DNA from: QYOJ01 sp964642545 | Lineage (GTDB): Bacteria > Bacteroidota > Bacteroidia > Bacteroidales > FEN-979 | Assembly: GCA_964642545.1 (NCBI GenBank) | Contig: CAZXQU010000016.1 | Location: 1-52,199 of the forward strand | Reading direction: 5' to 3' | DNA length: 52,199 bases | Part shown: piece after piece, positions 52,101 to 52,199 of the stretch | Layout: the number at the start of each line of letters is the position of its first letter | How positions within the stretch are numbered: the first letter of the stretch is position 1 | Position numbers and translations under genes: made by a program | Notes under the pieces: model-generated | Databases searched by the model: none | What the model was told of the DNA's origin: nothing | Seen by the model: the letters and a program-made list of their open reading frames with translations, nothing else

Positions 52101-52199
52101 TCGGTAGGATGGCTTCCGGCGGTACCGGTGAAGGTTGGAACCTGGGCAACGTCGCCAACAATCAGGACAAAACTTTGAGCTTCATAACCGGTTGGGGGA
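49196..52199 (-). CDS. Gingipain-like C25 cysteine peptidase (Rgp-like), T9SS cargo, 5' truncated by window edge
   Basis: The frame is open to the right edge, so the N-terminus lies outside. Visible in order: the end of the N-terminal C25 part (LIVGDVAQVPTFTG), the catalytic His in NYTAHCSEQGWADPSF and Cys in MVGNCCLSNRF, 33 residues apart (second Cys). GYIGGTNNTYWDEDYWWGVG and HYYWE-like TYYWEIYTLMGDPSLM follow, matching Rgp more than Kgp. Then immunoglobulin-like domains, a CUB domain (DFTMTFYPGTPGA, NYDYLKIYNG, FKFHSDYSENFAGW), PKD/Ig-like repeats and a T9SS sorting domain (VYPNPFTDKLNI to RKVILTR). The usual Gly after the His is Cys here. Confidence 0.92.
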   Translation of the reverse strand, partial: PPTGYEAQSFVLIVGDVAQVPTFTGTAGSHPTDLYYFEYTGDKIPECYYGRFSANNLTQLQPQIDKTLEYEQYLLPDESFLGEVVMSAGADAAHQLTWGNGQINYGTSNYFNSAHGILSHTYLQPEPSGGNYSAHIRQNVSDGVTFANYTAHCSEQGWADPSFTISHISNLQNDQKYCLMVGNCCLSNRFNTNCFGEEVLRAANKGALGYIGGTNNTYWDEDYWWGVGFEEVSANPIYNPNHMGAYDVTFHDHGEDIADWFVTQGQMVVGGNLAVQQSNSGMKTYYWEIYTLMGDPSLMVYMSIPPQLTATYMDPILVGTTSLNITTEPYAYIGLSENGNTLVACACADDAGLATLAFPAQTNPGYLGLVITKQNFKPLIDSIQVIPATGPYLNLTSFIVNDSVGGNNNHNADFSETITLDLNVTNLGIETAYNISATLTTTDTNIVVTNNSCVIDSVAAGATITCHNAFAMSINNFVADQHVVAGEILFDDGSESWSSDLMLKLNAPLLVVENITILDPAPGGNDNGVLDPGEDVILSIKTMNIGHASIGNGLGHLAVQTSSSPYIIVNNPNTLIGNLPINTIANVEFPVITNGITPIGTMVSLDYSETAGPLSQFAAQKTFVLEIGAASIYLMQNGNETSCYAKFYDSGNSNQNYSNNEDFTMTFYPGTPGASIEAEFTEFDVEPQTSCNYDYLKIYNGNSIAAPVIGTFCGTGSPGTIESTAADGSLTFKFHSDYSENFAGWAANMKCAGGPLSMMANAFPSNICLGSTSILSVIPSGGTGTYTYLWEPTTYLDDPTSQFPYCSPDANITYTVTIDDGSSTLSSAPVEVTIIEAPDAPVAFLNGDILESSATDGNQWYYNNELIPGANQPTYQPALSGEYYVTVTDQVTGCLSAPSNTIFYYLTGIDQVQAERFVTVYPNPFTDKLNISFVLPEASGSKIILTDAFGRVIRIVEEQSMLQSGKYNLVLESGNMNPGIYYCQIQTDSYVIVRKVILTR

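Overview
The window looks like a scaffold from a member of the Bacteroidota, probably an uncultured Bacteroidales-type organism. Evidence: two gingipain-like C25 peptidases ending in type IX secretion (T9SS) sorting domains, a FecI/FecR/TonB-receptor/DUF4249 operon, TlpA-DUF6029-Omp28 genes, lipoproteins with Bacteroidota-style signal peptides, and several TAnnTTTG promoter boxes. A run of exactly 100 N inside corA marks a scaffold join. I saw no tRNA, rRNA or CRISPR.

Layout. 1-2.1 kb: 3' part of a sortilin/VPS10-like beta-propeller protein, a small basic hypothetical gene and C-rich repeats. 2.1-12.5 kb: a surface-glycan/acyl region with a WecE-type sugar aminotransferase, a Wzx-like flippase and, on the minus strand, a tight gene string of fatty-acyl-AMP ligase, TonB receptor, acyl carrier protein, KAS III, SDR reductase, DPM1/ArnC-like glycosyltransferase and GNAT transferase. 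12.5-18.6 kb, same strand: TMTC-like GT-C/TPR membrane protein, rsmA, a TPR protein and an M20 amidohydrolase. 18.7-28 kb: NmrA-like protein, amino-acid permease, TauE/SafE exporter, isoaspartyl peptidase, CPA2 antiporter and M16 protease. 28.1-29.4 kb: an internally deleted IS1182-like element with intact ends. 29.4-31.8 kb: DUF6249-like protein divergent from an ECF sigma operon, then corA. 31.8-38.1 kb: lipoproteins and the FecI-FecR-TonB receptor-DUF4249 operon. 38.1-42.1 kb: dCMP deaminase, P-loop kinase, LOG-family protein, M20 peptidase and, divergently, manA. 42.1-45.3 kb: TlpA, DUF6029 and Omp28. 45.3-52.2 kb: a Kgp-like and an Rgp-like C25 peptidase in tandem.

The most unusual content is a set of short repeats that no single gene explains. 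(1) Arrays of 7-base units lie between genes and also inside at least four reading frames: permease loop, FecR linker, TPR-protein signal peptide, and both sides of the asparaginase signal peptide. They stay in frame and are translated as imperfect heptapeptide repeats. (2) Arrays of 8-base units were seen only between genes, each just upstream of a start codon (rsmA, M20, permease, asparaginase, omp28). (3) A C-rich palindromic repeat sits at gene 3' ends, supplies two stop codons, and has one copy inserted in frame in rsmA. Separately, two divergent promoters at 29.9 kb share TGCAACC-N15-CGAC, which suggests an autoregulated ECF regulon.

Working model for the 2-12.5 kb region (inference): an acyl group is activated by the ligase, loaded on the ACP, extended by KAS III, reduced by the SDR, and transferred to a 4-amino sugar made by the WecE-type enzyme. 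The sugar would then be placed on a polyprenyl carrier and exported.
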